Shown here: positions 21,594-31,683 of the stretch, piece after piece
Position numbering within the stretch: position 1 is the first letter of the stretch
How the letters are laid out: each line of letters opens with the position of its first letter
Assembly: GCF_000241955.1 (NCBI RefSeq)
Contig: NC_016818.1
Location: forward strand, 4,650,001 to 4,714,000
Length of the DNA: 64,000 nt
Direction: 5' to 3'
Source: Rahnella aquatilis CIP 78.65 = ATCC 33071
GTDB taxonomy: Bacteria > Pseudomonadota > Gammaproteobacteria > Enterobacterales > Enterobacteriaceae
Position numbers and translations under genes: made by a program
Notes under the pieces: generated by a model
Seen by the model: the letters and a program-made list of their open reading frames with translations, nothing else
What the model was told of the DNA's origin: nothing
The model's database searches: none

Positions 21594-23236
21594 GACATTT
21601 TCTCCAGCATGGTTTCGTTGCCTGCGCCCGGTGGAACCAGCGGCCAGACATTCTCATTTTCATCGATGGAAACCTGGAGCAAATACGGACCTTCGCTGTT
21701 GAAGAAAGCGTCCAGAGCGGCATCGACTTGATCTTTACGGTGGATACGTTGGCCGGGGATGTTAAATGCGCTGGCCAGCGTGACAAAATCGGGGTTATCG
21801 GAGAGGTTGGTTTCACTGAAGCGTCCGTCGAAGAACAGTTCCTGCCACTGTCGGACCATCCCTAACCGCTGGTTATCCAGCAACAGGATTTTGACGGGCA
21901 ACTGTTTTCGCTTGATGGTGCCCAGTTCCTGAACGTTCATCATGAACGAACCGTCGCCGGAAACGCAGATCACCATATCGTCCGGGCGGGCAACCTGTGC
22001 GCCGACGGCGGCAGGAACGCCGAAACCCATGGTGCCCAGGCCGCTGGAAGTGATGAAGTTTTCCGGACGGGTGAACTGCATGTGTTGCGCGGTCCACATC
22101 TGATGCTGACCGACGTCGGTGGTCACCACCGTGCTGGCAGATTTACGGTCAGAGATTTGTTTCAGTAACAGCGGCGCATAAATCGCTTCGCCCGGATGAT
22201 CGTAGCGCCATTCACCCTGCGCTTTCAGCGTCATGACTTCATCACGCCAAGCGTTGATGTTCAGGGGTTGTTGCAGCGCCGGTAACAGCGTATTCAAATC
22301 ACCCTGTAATGCCACGTGCGCCTGACGTAATTTGTTCAGTTCAGCCGGGTCGATATCCATATGGATAACGGCGGCCTCCGGCGCGAAGGTATTCAGCTTG
22401 CCGGTCACGCGGTCATCGAAGCGCGCACCGACGGCAATCAGTAAATCACAAGACTGAACGGCCAGATTCGCCGCTTTGGTACCATGCATGCCCAACATAC
22501 CCAGATAACACGAGTCGCTGGCATCCGGCGCGCCCAGACCTTTCAGCGTGGCTACCGCTGGCATACCTGTCGCAGAAATAAACTCACGTAACGCAGGAAC
22601 CGCCTGCGCGATACCGACACCGCCACCGACGTAAACCATCGGCTTTTGCGCGGCGGCAATCATCGCGCGGGCTTGTTGCAATTCAGCGACCGGATGCGGG
22701 AAAGTTTCTTCTACCGCGACCAGATGCGGCGGTAATTCGCCGACGGCCAGCTGGATATCTTTCGGGATGTCGATCAGAACCGGGCCCGGACGACCGGAGC
22801 TGGCAATGGCAAAGGCTTCAGCCATGATTTCCGGCAACGCTTCCAGCGATTCAACCAGGAAGCTGTGTTTGGTGCAGGCCAGAGACAACCCTAAAACGTC
22901 GATTTCCTGGAAAGCATCGGTGCCGATGAAAGCAGAACCGACCTGACCGGTGATGGCAACCAGCGGAACGGAATCTAACAACGCGTCAGCCAGACCGGTG
23001 ATCAGGTTGGTCGCACCGGGGCCGGAGGTGGCGATACAAACACCGACTTTTCCGGTAGAACGGGCATAGCCGATGGCAGCCATTGCAGCGCCCTGCTCAT
23101 GCCGGCACAACAGGTGTTCCACGCCGCCGTCATACAATGCATCGTATACCGGCATGATTGCCCCGCCAGGATAACCAAATACTGTATTTACACCCTGCGC
23201 ACGCAACGCTTGTACTACCCATTGTGCTCCGTTCAT
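21590..23236 (-). CDS. ilvG: acetolactate synthase II large (catalytic) subunit
   Basis: Thiamine-diphosphate enzyme that condenses pyruvate with pyruvate or 2-oxobutanoate. The protein is 548 residues, full length and in one frame, unlike E. coli K-12 where ilvG is frameshifted. Motifs: [15 protein letters not shown] with the catalytic glutamate in [16 protein letters not shown], and the ThDP motif [13 protein letters not shown] start at [12 protein letters not shown], preceded by AGGAG; 61 upstream codons of the open frame cover the attenuator and are not coding. Confidence 0.98.
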   Translation of the reverse strand: MNGAQWVVQALRAQGVNTVFGYPGGAIMPVYDALYDGGVEHLLCRHEQGAAMAAIGYARSTGKVGVCIATSGPGATNLITGLADALLDSVPLVAITGQVGSAFIGTDAFQEIDVLGLSLACTKHSFLVESLEALPEIMAEAFAIASSGRPGPVLIDIPKDIQLAVGELPPHLVAVEETFPHPVAELQQARAMIAAAQKPMVYVGGGVGIAQAVPALREFISATGMPAVATLKGLGAPDASDSCYLGMLGMHGTKAANLAVQSCDLLIAVGARFDDRVTGKLNTFAPEAAVIHMDIDPAELNKLRQAHVALQGDLNTLLPALQQPLNINAWRDEVMTLKAQGEWRYDHPGEAIYAPLLLKQISDRKSASTVVTTDVGQHQMWTAQHMQFTRPENFITSSGLGTMGFGVPAAVGAQVARPDDMVICVSGDGSFMMNVQELGTIKRKQLPVKILLLDNQRLGMVRQWQELFFDGRFSETNLSDNPDFVTLASAFNIPGQRIHRKDQVDAALDAFFNSEGPYLLQVSIDENENVWPLVPPGAGNETMLEKMS

Positions 23237-23328
23237 CTTTATTCTCCTGCCTTTTTGCGACAAGTGCAGAATATTATGCTGTTGCTCATTTTCCGACCCC
23301 GCTTCTCTGTTCTCTGAAATTCCTGACC

Positions 23329-23363
23329 AAAAAAAAACCCCGGACCTTTCGGTGCGGGGTTTC
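23329..23363 (-). terminator. ilv attenuator terminator
   Basis: Leftward ACCCCGCACCGAAAGGTCCGGGG forms a strong GC stem (ACCCCG-CACC / GGT-CCGGGGT) followed by nine T residues, 20 nt after the ilvL stop and 90 nt before ilvG. It is the attenuator controlled by ilvL translation. Confidence 0.93.
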
Positions 23364-23382
23364 TTTTCAGGTTCAGGCTTGT

Positions 23383-23484
23383 TTAATAAGCCTTTCTTCG
23401 TCCAAGTGCAGCCCCGCACGGTGGGATAATAATCACCACCACGCTAATCACGACTAGGCTAACTACGAGGAGAAGGGCTTTCAT
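23383..23484 (-). CDS. ilvL: ilv operon leader peptide
   Basis: 33-codon leader ORF, too short for ordinary gene finding. Its middle, [18 protein letters not shown], is a dense Val/Ile run like the E. coli ilvL peptide; Leu codons lie near the start. Ribosome stalling when charged Ile, Val or Leu tRNA is scarce would prevent the downstream terminator from forming. An in-frame ATG seven codons upstream (23505) is an alternative start; the chosen one resembles E. coli in distance from the promoter. Confidence 0.92.
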   Translation of the reverse strand: MKALLLVVSLVVISVVVIIIPPCGAALGRRKAY

Positions 23485-23526
23485 TTTTCGGTTTCTAAAA
23501 TTCATATTGCGAACGATTGCCTACAG

Positions 23527-23555
23527 AGTTATCACAGTCAGACGTTTAATGACAA
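23527..23555 (-). promoter_or_regulatory. ilv operon promoter
   Basis: Leftward TTGTCA, 17-nt spacer ending in TGTG, then ATAACT. The predicted start, about 23520, places the ilvL ATG roughly 35 nt downstream, similar to E. coli. Confidence 0.7.
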
Positions 23556-23616
23556 CACTTTTCTTACGTTATTATTTGCAGCACGTTGCAGAATTATCGA
23601 AAAATCGTCTGCAAAA

Positions 23617-24855
23617 TCAAACCTTAGCGCGATGATCTGCAGTTTGATTATTTATTGCGCCGGTAATCGCTTTTCCGCGGGTATCCCGGCCAAACGCCAC
23701 CAGAACAGAAATCAGGATGGCGACGGTACCGGCTACTATCGCCATCGCCAGTCCGTAATTGTGTCCATGGCTTTCGGCTATGTAGGCCTGAAGCGTCGCA
23801 TTCACTGAAGCAATGAGGTTGCCGAGCTGGTAAACGAATCCCGGCAGAACCGCGCGGGTGTTGGCGGGCACCAGCTCTGTCAGATAAGTCGGCACCACGC
23901 CCCACGCGCCCTGCACCATAAACTGCATCAGAAACGCCCCGAGCCCCAGCATCCACGAACCGCCGGAAAATGCCCATAAGGGAATGACCGGGAGTGAAAG
24001 CAGTGCGGCGATAATAATCGCCTTCTTGCGACCAATCTTTTCAGAAAGTGAACCGAAGAAAATCCCGCCGATAATGGACGCGATATTGTAGCTGATGGCA
24101 ATCAAACTGACGGTATGTGCATCGAAACCATGCTGAACTTTCAGGAACGTCGGATAGAGATCTTGCGTGCCGTGGCTGAAGAAATTAAAACCTGCCATCA
24201 GCACAACCAGATAAACACACAGCTTCCAGTTTTTCTTCAGCACTGGCATCAGCGCAGTACTTTCGTTGCGTTCCCGAGCTGCCAGCCAGACAGGTGACTC
24301 CTGCACTTTGAACCAGATAAACGGCAACAGAAAAATGGGTACCGCCCCAATCACAAACATTCCCCGCCAGCCGACCACATCAAACAGCAGGCCATATACC
24401 ACCGCCGCCAGCAGATAACCAAACGGATAACCCGCCTGGAAAATCCCCGACATCACGCCACGGGAACGGTCAGGTATGGTTTCCATTGCCAGAGAAGAAG
24501 CCACGCCCCAGACACCCCCCATCGCAATGCCGTAAATCACGCGAAGGATGAGGAAAACCGTCAGTGAAGGCGCTGCCGCCGTACACAGCTCGAAAAAAGA
24601 AAACAGCGCGATATTAACCATCAGCACTGGCTTGCGTCCGTACTTTTCCGCCGCGCGTCCGAACAGCAACGCACCAATCGGTCGCACGGCCAGCGTCAGC
24701 AGAATAGCCAGCGTGACTTGTTTGATATCCACCTGAAAAGCCGAAGCGATATCGCTGAGCAGGAAGACCAAAATGAAGAAATCGAAAGCGTCGAGAGTCC
24801 AGCTCAGAAAGCTGGCGATGGCAACGTTACGCTGCCGGGAAGTCCAACCAAACAT
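23617..24855 (-). CDS. MFS transporter, probable carboxylate/sialate:H+ symporter type
   Basis: About 412-residue inner-membrane carrier with around 12 hydrophobic segments. The MFS signature loop between segments 2 and 3 is FGRAAEKYGRKPVL, its repeat after segment 8 is FGSLSEKIGRKKAI. The N-terminus SFLSWTLDAFDFFILVFLL resembles the sialate/lactate/sugar-acid symporters (SHS and related families). Substrate is not known. Start chosen at MFGWTSRQRN; an ATG 39 nt upstream is in frame. In E. coli the ilv leader lies next to yifB, so this gene is an insertion relative to that order. Residues LGVPTYL-like sugar motifs are absent. Confidence 0.8.
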   Translation of the reverse strand: MFGWTSRQRNVAIASFLSWTLDAFDFFILVFLLSDIASAFQVDIKQVTLAILLTLAVRPIGALLFGRAAEKYGRKPVLMVNIALFSFFELCTAAAPSLTVFLILRVIYGIAMGGVWGVASSLAMETIPDRSRGVMSGIFQAGYPFGYLLAAVVYGLLFDVVGWRGMFVIGAVPIFLLPFIWFKVQESPVWLAARERNESTALMPVLKKNWKLCVYLVVLMAGFNFFSHGTQDLYPTFLKVQHGFDAHTVSLIAISYNIASIIGGIFFGSLSEKIGRKKAIIIAALLSLPVIPLWAFSGGSWMLGLGAFLMQFMVQGAWGVVPTYLTELVPANTRAVLPGFVYQLGNLIASVNATLQAYIAESHGHNYGLAMAIVAGTVAILISVLVAFGRDTRGKAITGAINNQTADHRAKV

Positions 24856-25220
24856 GGGCGAGTCCCTATTCCGGAATAGCTGCAGGCAGTGCACTTATCA
24901 GGGCATTCCGAAAAACCCCTGGTCAGGCAGAGAGATGTTAATCAGTGTTTGTATTTGTTTATTTATTGTTAAATACAGCAAGATTAAACACCTCTGCCCG
25001 TATTAGCGGCAACTTAATTAGTCCGCTAATTTGTTTCCAGACTCCTTAAACTGTTAAGGAGTGTTGCGGGGATTGCGGCGTGTCTCGCATCTGGCCGGGC
25101 TAACCGGCTGACTTACAAAATATTTCTCCGTGATATTACGCATCCTGCCGATCTTCTTTCCGCAAGCGTTTCAGGCTCTGGCATGCTGCCGTCAGGAATT
25201 ATCACTGCCAAGGAAAAAGC
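24856..25220. promoter_or_regulatory. MFS gene-yifB divergent intergenic region
   Basis: A 365-nt divergent gap with no gene. It holds two strong palindromes: TTAGCGG-13 nt-CCGCTAA (25003-25029) and ACTCCTTAA-ACTG-TTAAGGAGT (25041-25062), the latter perfect. Neither has a T run, so they look more like operator sites than terminators. yifB has a good ribosome-binding site AAGGAAA before its ATG. Confidence 0.55.
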
Positions 25221-26756
25221 ATGTCATTAGCTGTGGTGTTTACCCGCGCATCTCTGGGAGTTCAGGCACCAGGTGTCTCAGTTGAGGTGCATATCAGCAA
25301 CGGGTTACCGGCCCTGACGCTGGTCGGCTTACCCGAAACCACCGTCAAGGAAGCCAGAGACCGTGTTCGCAGCGCCATTATCAACTGCGGGTTCACTTTT
25401 CCGGCAAAACGCATCACCGTCAATCTGGCCCCTGCGGATTTACCCAAAGAGGGTGGCCGGTATGATTTGTCCATCGCACTGGCGATTCTGGTGGCCTCAG
25501 AACAACTTCAGGGCGATAAGCTTGAAGAGTACGAGTTTCTGGGTGAGCTTGGACTTTCTGGTGCGTTACGCAGTGTTAATGGTGCGATTCCGGCGGCACT
25601 TGAGGCACAAAAAGAAAGCCGGGTGTTAATCCTGCCGCAAAATAATCAAACTGAAATGACGCTGCTGGATCCCGGTGTGGCGATGGTTGCCGGGCACTTG
25701 TTGCAGGTCTGCGCGTTCCTGCAGGGAGAGAATAGCCTGCCGCCGATTGAATTTCCGGCGATACCGCCTCCGCTCACGCATCAGCCTGATATCGCCGATA
25801 TCATCGGACAGGAACAATCAAAGCGCGCGCTCGAAGTGGCCGCAGCGGGAGGGCATAATTTATTGCTGATTGGGCCGCCCGGTACCGGAAAAACCATGCT
25901 GGCAAGCCGGTTGCCCGGATTACTGCCGCCAATGAGTAACGAGGAAAAGCTGGAAACCGCCGCCATTGCCAGCCTGGTGTATAATCCGGAAGAAGACGGT
26001 GAATTCTCCCGCATTCGCCCTTTCCGCGCGCCGCATCACAGCACGTCAATGAGCGCGCTGGTAGGCGGCGGCTCGTTACCCAGACCGGGAGAAATATCGC
26101 TGGCACATAACGGCGTCTTGTTTCTCGACGAACTGCCCGAGTTTCAGCGGCAGGTTCTCGACGCTTTGCGCCAGCCAATGGAATCCGGCGAAATCACCAT
26201 TTCCCGCGCGAGGGCGAAAGTCCGCTATCCGGCAAGAGCGCAGTTGATTGCAGCAATGAATCCCAGTCCGACAGGACATTATCAGGGTATTCATAACCGC
26301 ACACCGCCACAGCAGGTTTTACGTTATCTGAGCCGGCTTTCCGGCCCGTTCCTCGACAGATTCGATCTGTCGATTGAAGTCCCGCTCCTGCCGCCCGGCA
26401 TTTTGAGCCAGCAAAACCATACGCCTGCGCTCAGGGAAAATAGTGTACAAGTGCGGGAACGGGTACTGATCGCCAGAGAAATTCAGTTAAAACGTGCGGG
26501 AAAAATCAACGCGCATCTGAGCAGTAGCGAAGTGGAGACATATTGTGTGTTAACCAAAGCAGATGCTGAATTTCTGGAAGAAGTCCTGCATAAACTGGGA
26601 TTGTCGGTCAGAGCCTGGCACCGCATTCTGAAAGTTGCGAGAACACTGGCAGATCTTGGAGGGATAGAATCGATTGAAAGACGGCATATTGCGGAGGCGC
26701 TGAGCTATCGCAGCATGGATAGGCTATTGTTAACTTTGCATAAGAGTCTGGCATAA
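25221..26756 (+). CDS. yifB: YifB family Mg-chelatase-like AAA ATPase (ComM homologue)
   Basis: 511-residue AAA+ protein (E. coli YifB 506). The N-terminal ChlI-type lobe (PGVSVEVHISNGLPALTLVG) is followed by Walker A GPPGTGKTML near residue 217, Walker B VLFLDELPEF, and the conserved AAMNPSPTGHY. The homologue ComM in Haemophilus and Vibrio is a hexameric helicase promoting branch migration during natural transformation; the role in enterobacteria is not settled. Confidence 0.93.
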   Translation: MSLAVVFTRASLGVQAPGVSVEVHISNGLPALTLVGLPETTVKEARDRVRSAIINCGFTFPAKRITVNLAPADLPKEGGRYDLSIALAILVASEQLQGDKLEEYEFLGELGLSGALRSVNGAIPAALEAQKESRVLILPQNNQTEMTLLDPGVAMVAGHLLQVCAFLQGENSLPPIEFPAIPPPLTHQPDIADIIGQEQSKRALEVAAAGGHNLLLIGPPGTGKTMLASRLPGLLPPMSNEEKLETAAIASLVYNPEEDGEFSRIRPFRAPHHSTSMSALVGGGSLPRPGEISLAHNGVLFLDELPEFQRQVLDALRQPMESGEITISRARAKVRYPARAQLIAAMNPSPTGHYQGIHNRTPPQQVLRYLSRLSGPFLDRFDLSIEVPLLPPGILSQQNHTPALRENSVQVRERVLIAREIQLKRAGKINAHLSSSEVETYCVLTKADAEFLEEVLHKLGLSVRAWHRILKVARTLADLGGIESIERRHIAEALSYRSMDRLLLTLHKSLA

Positions 26757-26779
26757 AAAAACGGGGCATCGCCCCGTTT
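26754..26779. terminator. terminator between yifB and maoP
   Basis: Perfect stem ACGGGGC-ATC-GCCCCGT preceded by seven A residues and followed by TT. The A run gives maoP (leftward) a full T tract; rightward the T tract is short. Confidence 0.8.
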
Positions 26780-26781
26780 CA

Positions 26782-27120
26782 TTAGTCATCGCTTTCCGTG
26801 TAGTCTTCTACAGCGTCAGCCTGCGGTTTACCGCCAGACAGCGTGTGGAATTTCTTCGGACGACGCGTGCGGACAATGTATTTGTTCCACACTTTTTCTG
26901 CATCCGTTACAGGTTCGCGTGTACCACGGCAAACCTCCAGGAACAGTTTTTCTTCGTCGGTAACGGGTTCACGTTTTCCCAGATCCAGCTCGTTAAAAGC
27001 AAAGCCGTAACGTTCTAGCATTTGCGCTTCTTTAATGGTGAAATCGCCATGCCGGGAGAACCCGCGAGGGTAATGTTTATTATCAAAAAAACGACTTGTC
27101 GTGGTGAAGCTTTCCGCCAT
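26782..27120 (-). CDS. maoP: macrodomain Ori organization protein MaoP
   Basis: Formerly YifE; 112 residues, identical in length to E. coli. The start [20 protein letters not shown] matches precisely and is preceded by AGGAG; the longer frame adds 26 residues spilling into the hdfR promoter. In E. coli MaoP acts with the nearby maoS DNA site to constrain the Ori macrodomain. The maoS site should lie in the adjacent gap, but I do not recall its sequence well enough to mark it. Confidence 0.95.
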   Translation of the reverse strand: MAESFTTTSRFFDNKHYPRGFSRHGDFTIKEAQMLERYGFAFNELDLGKREPVTDEEKLFLEVCRGTREPVTDAEKVWNKYIVRTRRPKKFHTLSGGKPQADAVEDYTESDD

Positions 27121-27238
27121 CTGACACGCTCCTAATTCTCTCATGGTCGTGCTGTTATGGCGCGGAGTATTAGTTAGGCTTGACATTGTGTAAAACAAAA
27201 CATTTAAATCTTAACGACAAAAAATATTGGAGATAGTT

Positions 27239-28063
27239 TTGGACACGGAATTACTGAAAACCTTTTTGGAGGTCAGTAGAACTCGCCACTTTGGTCGGGC
27301 GGCGGAATCCCTTTACCTGACGCAATCCGCTGTCAGCTTTCGTATCCGACAACTGGAAACCCAACTTGGCGCCAATTTATTCACACGGCATCGCAATAAC
27401 ATCCGCTTAACGCCCGCAGGAGAACGTCTGCTGCCTTATGCAGAGAATCTGATGTCAACGTGGCAGATGGCAAAAAAAGAGGTTGTACGCTCGTTACAGC
27501 ACACAGAATTATCGATTGGTGCGACGGCGTCGCTCTGGGAAGCCTATCTGACTCCGTGGCTGCAATCTCTTTACACTCAGCGCGGCGCGCTGAGACTGGA
27601 GGCGCGCATTGCCCTGCGTCAGTCGCTGGTGAAGCAATTGCATGAAAGACAACTGGATTTGCTGATTACCACCGAGCCACCGAAGATGGACGAGCTTTCA
27701 AGTCAGTTGCTGGGTAATTTCTCGTTACGACTTTTCTCATCGCAGAAAACGACCAGGGGCGAACAATCGCCGTATGTGAAGCTGGAATGGGGCGCTGATT
27801 TTCCTCAGCAGGAAAAACTGCAAAACAGCGATCAGGAACCGGTGCTGACCACAACCTCTGCGCATCTGACACGTCAGTTGCTGGAAAATACCGGCGGTTG
27901 TGCGTTTCTGCCTGCGCACTGGGCCAAGGAATATCCGCAACTGGCCGCACATGAAGATGTTCCGCCAGTGATCCGCCCGCTTTACGCCGTCTGGCTGCAA
28001 ACCAGCGATCAGCAGGTCCTGATCCGTCAGTTACTCAAAACGCCGCTGATCACTAATTTATGA
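27239..28063 (+). CDS. hdfR: LysR-type regulator HdfR
   Basis: LysR-family regulator, 274 residues; in E. coli it represses flhDC (flagellar master operon) and activates gltBD. The helix-turn-helix is [21 protein letters not shown] start at TTG giving [12 protein letters not shown], which aligns with the E. coli N-terminus and has TTGGAGA seven nt upstream; there is no ATG in a suitable place. The effector domain ([22 protein letters not shown]) is conserved, but the C-terminal third diverges from E. coli. Confidence 0.93.
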   Translation: MDTELLKTFLEVSRTRHFGRAAESLYLTQSAVSFRIRQLETQLGANLFTRHRNNIRLTPAGERLLPYAENLMSTWQMAKKEVVRSLQHTELSIGATASLWEAYLTPWLQSLYTQRGALRLEARIALRQSLVKQLHERQLDLLITTEPPKMDELSSQLLGNFSLRLFSSQKTTRGEQSPYVKLEWGADFPQQEKLQNSDQEPVLTTTSAHLTRQLLENTGGCAFLPAHWAKEYPQLAAHEDVPPVIRPLYAVWLQTSDQQVLIRQLLKTPLITNL

Positions 28064-28075
28064 CACCGTTCTGTT

Positions 28076-29062
28076 TCAGGACGGTTCTGGCCGCGGATGA
28101 CGCGCTCTTCTGGCTGTCCAGAAGCTGCCCATCCCTTTTTGCAATCCGATGAAGATAAACAACAAAACACCCATTACGATTTTGGTCCACCACGAACTAA
28201 GCGTACCATCGAAGGTGATGTAAGTTTGGATCAACCCCTGAATGAGCACGCCAAACAAGCTGCCTAAAACCGTGCCTACGCCGCCACTCAGTAATGTTCC
28301 GCCAATCACGACTGAGGCGATGGCATCCAGTTCTACACCACTCGCAGCGAGTGCATAACCCGCAGAGGTATAGAGCGAGAAAATGATGCCAGATAACACC
28401 GCCAGCGTACTGGAGAGCATATAGATGTAAATCGTGGTACGCCGCACAGGCACTCCCATCAGCGCAGCCGACACATTGCTGCCGCCGACAGCATAGACGT
28501 TGTTACCGAATCGCGTACGATGCGCCAAAATAATCCCGCCAAGCACCACCAGCAGCATGACCAGAGCCAGTAATGTAAAACGACCACCACCGGGCATTTT
28601 CCAGGCATAACTGGCGAGGAAGTCATAAACCGGATGGTTAATCGGCAACGATTCTTCCGAAACAATAAAACTCATACCGCGCACAAAAAACATGCCTGCC
28701 AGCGTGATGATGAAAGCAGGCAGTTTCAGCGTATCAATGATCCACCCCATCAGCGCACCAAACGTGGCGCCCATCAACAGGACGATGACAAAAGCATAAC
28801 CGGGTGCGATACCATAAGCGCCGATGAGTTTCGCCAGCAAAACCCCGGTGAAAGCGATAACAGAGCCCACTGACAGGTCGATACCGCCGGACAAGATGAC
28901 AAATGTCATCCCCACGGCCACGATGCCAAGGAATGCGTTATCCGTCAGCAAATCAAAAAACACGCGTGTAGATGCAAAACCGGGGAACTGTGTGAAGCAA
29001 TAGGCGTATCCGGCCAGGAAAACCACGATAGTAATCAGCAGGGGCAGATTTCTTTTGAGCAT
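28076..29062 (-). CDS. yjfF: sugar ABC transporter permease (galactofuranose type)
   Basis: 328-residue membrane permease of the RbsC/AraH family with about nine membrane segments. MTFVILSGGIDLSVGSVIAFTG and LDAIASVVIGGTLLSGGVGT are the permease signatures. It is very similar to E. coli YjfF, part of the YtfQ-YtfR-YtfT-YjfF furanose importer. The start overlaps the ytfT stop as TAATG. It converges with hdfR with a 12-nt gap. Confidence 0.92.
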   Translation of the reverse strand: MLKRNLPLLITIVVFLAGYAYCFTQFPGFASTRVFFDLLTDNAFLGIVAVGMTFVILSGGIDLSVGSVIAFTGVLLAKLIGAYGIAPGYAFVIVLLMGATFGALMGWIIDTLKLPAFIITLAGMFFVRGMSFIVSEESLPINHPVYDFLASYAWKMPGGGRFTLLALVMLLVVLGGIILAHRTRFGNNVYAVGGSNVSAALMGVPVRRTTIYIYMLSSTLAVLSGIIFSLYTSAGYALAASGVELDAIASVVIGGTLLSGGVGTVLGSLFGVLIQGLIQTYITFDGTLSSWWTKIVMGVLLFIFIGLQKGMGSFWTARRARHPRPEPS

Positions 29063-30081
29063 TATCCTTTCCTCCGGAACAGATTACTGAGAGAGACGCG
29101 GGGCGATTGCACCACCAGCACGGCGAGCACCACCAGGGCCTTCAGCACCAGATTGAATTCCGGTTTGAAGCCGGAGAGCAGAATGCCGGTATTCATGCCC
29201 TGAATGATCAGTGCACCGACAACAGAGAGGAGCAGGTTAAAACGTCCGCCCAGCAACGAGGCGCCGCCGATGACAACAGCAAGGATGGCATCAAGTTCCA
29301 GCCATAATCCGGCATTATTGGCGTCGGCACCGCGAATATCGGCCGTCACGATAACGCCTGCGACGGCAGCGCAAATTCCACAAATGACGTAAGTGGAGAT
29401 CAGCACTAAACGGGCATTTACGCCGGCGTTATAAGCAGAACGGATGTTGATGCCCACTGATTCGATGAACAGGCCAAGTGCCGTTTTCCGCGTCAGCGCC
29501 CAGACAAGAACCAGCATGACGACGGCAATGATTACCGGCATTGGCAGATAGAACAAAGAACCGCTACCAAACTGCGATAGGCCATTATGTTCAAAAGTGA
29601 CGATTTGCCCTTCCGTAATCAGCTGTGCGATGCCGCGTCCGGCGACCATTAGCATCAGCGTGGCAACAATCGGCTGAATTTGCAGAACAGCGACCAGAAA
29701 GCCATTCCACAAACCGCATATTGCCCCCACCCCGACCGAGGCCAGCAGCACGATCATCAGCGGATATCCTTGCACCGTCATGGTCGCCGCTGTCGCACCA
29801 GCAATCGCCATGACCGCACCGACGGAAAGGTCGATGCCGCCGGTTGCGATAACCAGCGTCATTCCGAGAGCCAGCAAAGCGACAGGCGCACCACGGTTGA
29901 AAATATCAACCAGGCTGCCAAACAAGCGGCCATCCTGAATATGGATAGAGAAAAAGCCCGGAGCAACCAGGCTGTCGATCACTAATATTGCGACGAAAGC
30001 GCCGATTTGCGTGGCACCTTTAGGAAATACCCATCTTACTTTTCGCGGTTTTCCCGTCATTGGCAGACTCCTGTTGTTCAT
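29062..30081 (-). CDS. ytfT: sugar ABC transporter permease (galactofuranose type)
   Basis: 339-residue partner permease of YjfF. Shares the motif MTLVIATGGIDLSVGAVMAIAGA and the segment ADIRGADANNAGLWLELDAI with E. coli YtfT. Start chosen at MNNRSLP, preceded by GAGGAGA; the longer frame runs into ytfR. Translationally linked to yjfF by a 1-nt overlap. Confidence 0.92.
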   Translation of the reverse strand: MNNRSLPMTGKPRKVRWVFPKGATQIGAFVAILVIDSLVAPGFFSIHIQDGRLFGSLVDIFNRGAPVALLALGMTLVIATGGIDLSVGAVMAIAGATAATMTVQGYPLMIVLLASVGVGAICGLWNGFLVAVLQIQPIVATLMLMVAGRGIAQLITEGQIVTFEHNGLSQFGSGSLFYLPMPVIIAVVMLVLVWALTRKTALGLFIESVGINIRSAYNAGVNARLVLISTYVICGICAAVAGVIVTADIRGADANNAGLWLELDAILAVVIGGASLLGGRFNLLLSVVGALIIQGMNTGILLSGFKPEFNLVLKALVVLAVLVVQSPRVSLSNLFRRKG

Positions 30082-30091
30082 CACTATCTCC

Positions 30092-31600
30092 TCATTGCGC
30101 CGCAATGGCTTTCATAATGGCTGGCACGGAGATATCAGCCTGCTCAATTTCGGCAACATGGCGACGGTCACGTAAGACGACAATACGATCGGCATAGCCC
30201 GCCAGCTCTTCCAGCTCAGAGGAAATAACCAGCAACGCCAGACCTTCGTCGCAAAGCTTTTCAATCAGACGAATAATTTCTGCATGGGCACCGACGTCAA
30301 TCCCGCGGGTAGGCTCATCGAGAATGAGGAAACGGGGATGAGTCGCAAGCCAACGGGACAGCAACACTTTTTGCTGATTACCGCCGGAAAGATACTGAAT
30401 TTCCTGTTCAGTGCCGGGCGTACGGATGCCCAATAGTTTGATAAATTTCTCGGCTATCTGATGCTGTTCCTTCATCGGCAAAGGGCGCAACCAGCCGCGC
30501 TGAGCCTGTAAGGCAAGGATGATATTTTCACGCACCGTGGCCGCGCCGATAATGCCATCGGTTTTGCGATCTTCAGGGCAGTAACCAAATCCCAGTTTCG
30601 CCGCCTTTCTGGGTGTGCTGATGGTTTCTTCTTTGCCATCGACGTACGCATTGCCGCTGTCATGCCCTTTAATGCCGAAAATCAGCTGAGCGGTTTCTGT
30701 TCGTCCGGATCCCAGTAAGCCCGCCAGTCCGACGATTTCACCCCGACGCACTTTCAGATCAAAATTGTCGACCACGCCTCTACGCCCGTAGTCTTTGAAA
30801 TCCACTAACGGTTCACCTTTCACATTTCTATGTTCAGTACGTTTGAGCAGATTTTCATCAAAACTGTGCCCCAGCATCATCGGCACGAGATCGATGCGCG
30901 GTAAATCTACCGTTCGTTCAGACCCGACACGCTTACCATTTCGCAAAACGGTGATCCGGTCACTGATGCGATAAACCTGATCGAGGAAATGGGTGACGAA
31001 AATCATCCCTACCCCTTTATCACGCAATTGAACCAGAATATCGAGCAGCATGCTGACTTCTTTGGCATCAAGGCTGGCGGTGGGTTCATCAAGAATTAAA
31101 ACCTGCGCAGACAGGTCAACAGCGCGGGCAATGGCCACAATTTGCTGAATCGCTATGGAGTAGGTTGAGAGCGGCTGGCTGACATCCAGATGCAGGCCAT
31201 AACCTTCCAGAAGGACTTCAGCCTGTTGTTCCATCTTGCGCTGATTGACCAGCCCGAAACGAGTTGGCTCGCGCCCGATGAACAGGTTGGCAGCGACGGA
31301 GATATTCGGCAGAAGATTGACTTCCTGATATACCGTACCAATTCCCAGCGACTGGGCATCGGCAGTATTGATTGGCTCGATCGGTTTTCCGTTAAGAAAG
31401 ACCTGGCCCGCAGAACGTTTATAGACACCAGTAAGGGCTTTAATCATCGTTGACTTGCCAGCCCCGTTCTCTCCTAAAAGTGCAACAATTTCACCGCGTT
31501 CGAGGGTAAAGTCGACATTTTCCAGCGCTTTTACGCCGGGGAATTCTACTGACAAGCCGCGCACTTCGAGCAGCGTTACTGAACCAGGATTATCCGTCAC
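30092..31600 (-). CDS. ytfR: sugar ABC transporter ATP-binding protein (galactofuranose type)
   Basis: 502-residue protein with two ABC domains, typical of carbohydrate uptake type 2 (CUT2) importers. Domain 1: Walker A GENGAGKST and Walker B VLILDEPTASL. Domain 2: LAGLLGSGRTE (degenerate Walker A), signature YLSGGNQQKV and FLILDEPTRGIDVG. I start at GTG with AGGAG 7 nt upstream, aligning with E. coli YtfR; the 23 upstream codons lack similarity. Confidence 0.93.
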   Translation of the reverse strand: MTDNPGSVTLLEVRGLSVEFPGVKALENVDFTLERGEIVALLGENGAGKSTMIKALTGVYKRSAGQVFLNGKPIEPINTADAQSLGIGTVYQEVNLLPNISVAANLFIGREPTRFGLVNQRKMEQQAEVLLEGYGLHLDVSQPLSTYSIAIQQIVAIARAVDLSAQVLILDEPTASLDAKEVSMLLDILVQLRDKGVGMIFVTHFLDQVYRISDRITVLRNGKRVGSERTVDLPRIDLVPMMLGHSFDENLLKRTEHRNVKGEPLVDFKDYGRRGVVDNFDLKVRRGEIVGLAGLLGSGRTETAQLIFGIKGHDSGNAYVDGKEETISTPRKAAKLGFGYCPEDRKTDGIIGAATVRENIILALQAQRGWLRPLPMKEQHQIAEKFIKLLGIRTPGTEQEIQYLSGGNQQKVLLSRWLATHPRFLILDEPTRGIDVGAHAEIIRLIEKLCDEGLALLVISSELEELAGYADRIVVLRDRRHVAEIEQADISVPAIMKAIAAQ

Positions 31601-31647
31601 GTCACTACTCCTGCTGCATTCGCCATAAGCGAAAAGGGAATAATTGC

Positions 31648-31676
31648 TACCGGCTTGCTCATGAGACAAGCCGGTA
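31648..31676 (-). other. intercistronic hairpin between ytfQ and ytfR
   Basis: Perfect 10-bp inverted repeat TACCGGCTTG / CAAGCCGGTA with a 9-nt loop and no T run. Such hairpins after a binding-protein gene often stabilise its mRNA so that the binding protein exceeds the ATPase; that role is inferred. Confidence 0.7.
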
Positions 31677-31683
31677 AACCGGC

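Noticed and set aside
23237..23419. N-terminal extension of IlvG by 61 codons
   Set aside because: It would translate through the attenuator terminator; the MNGAQW start has AGGAG and matches the family.
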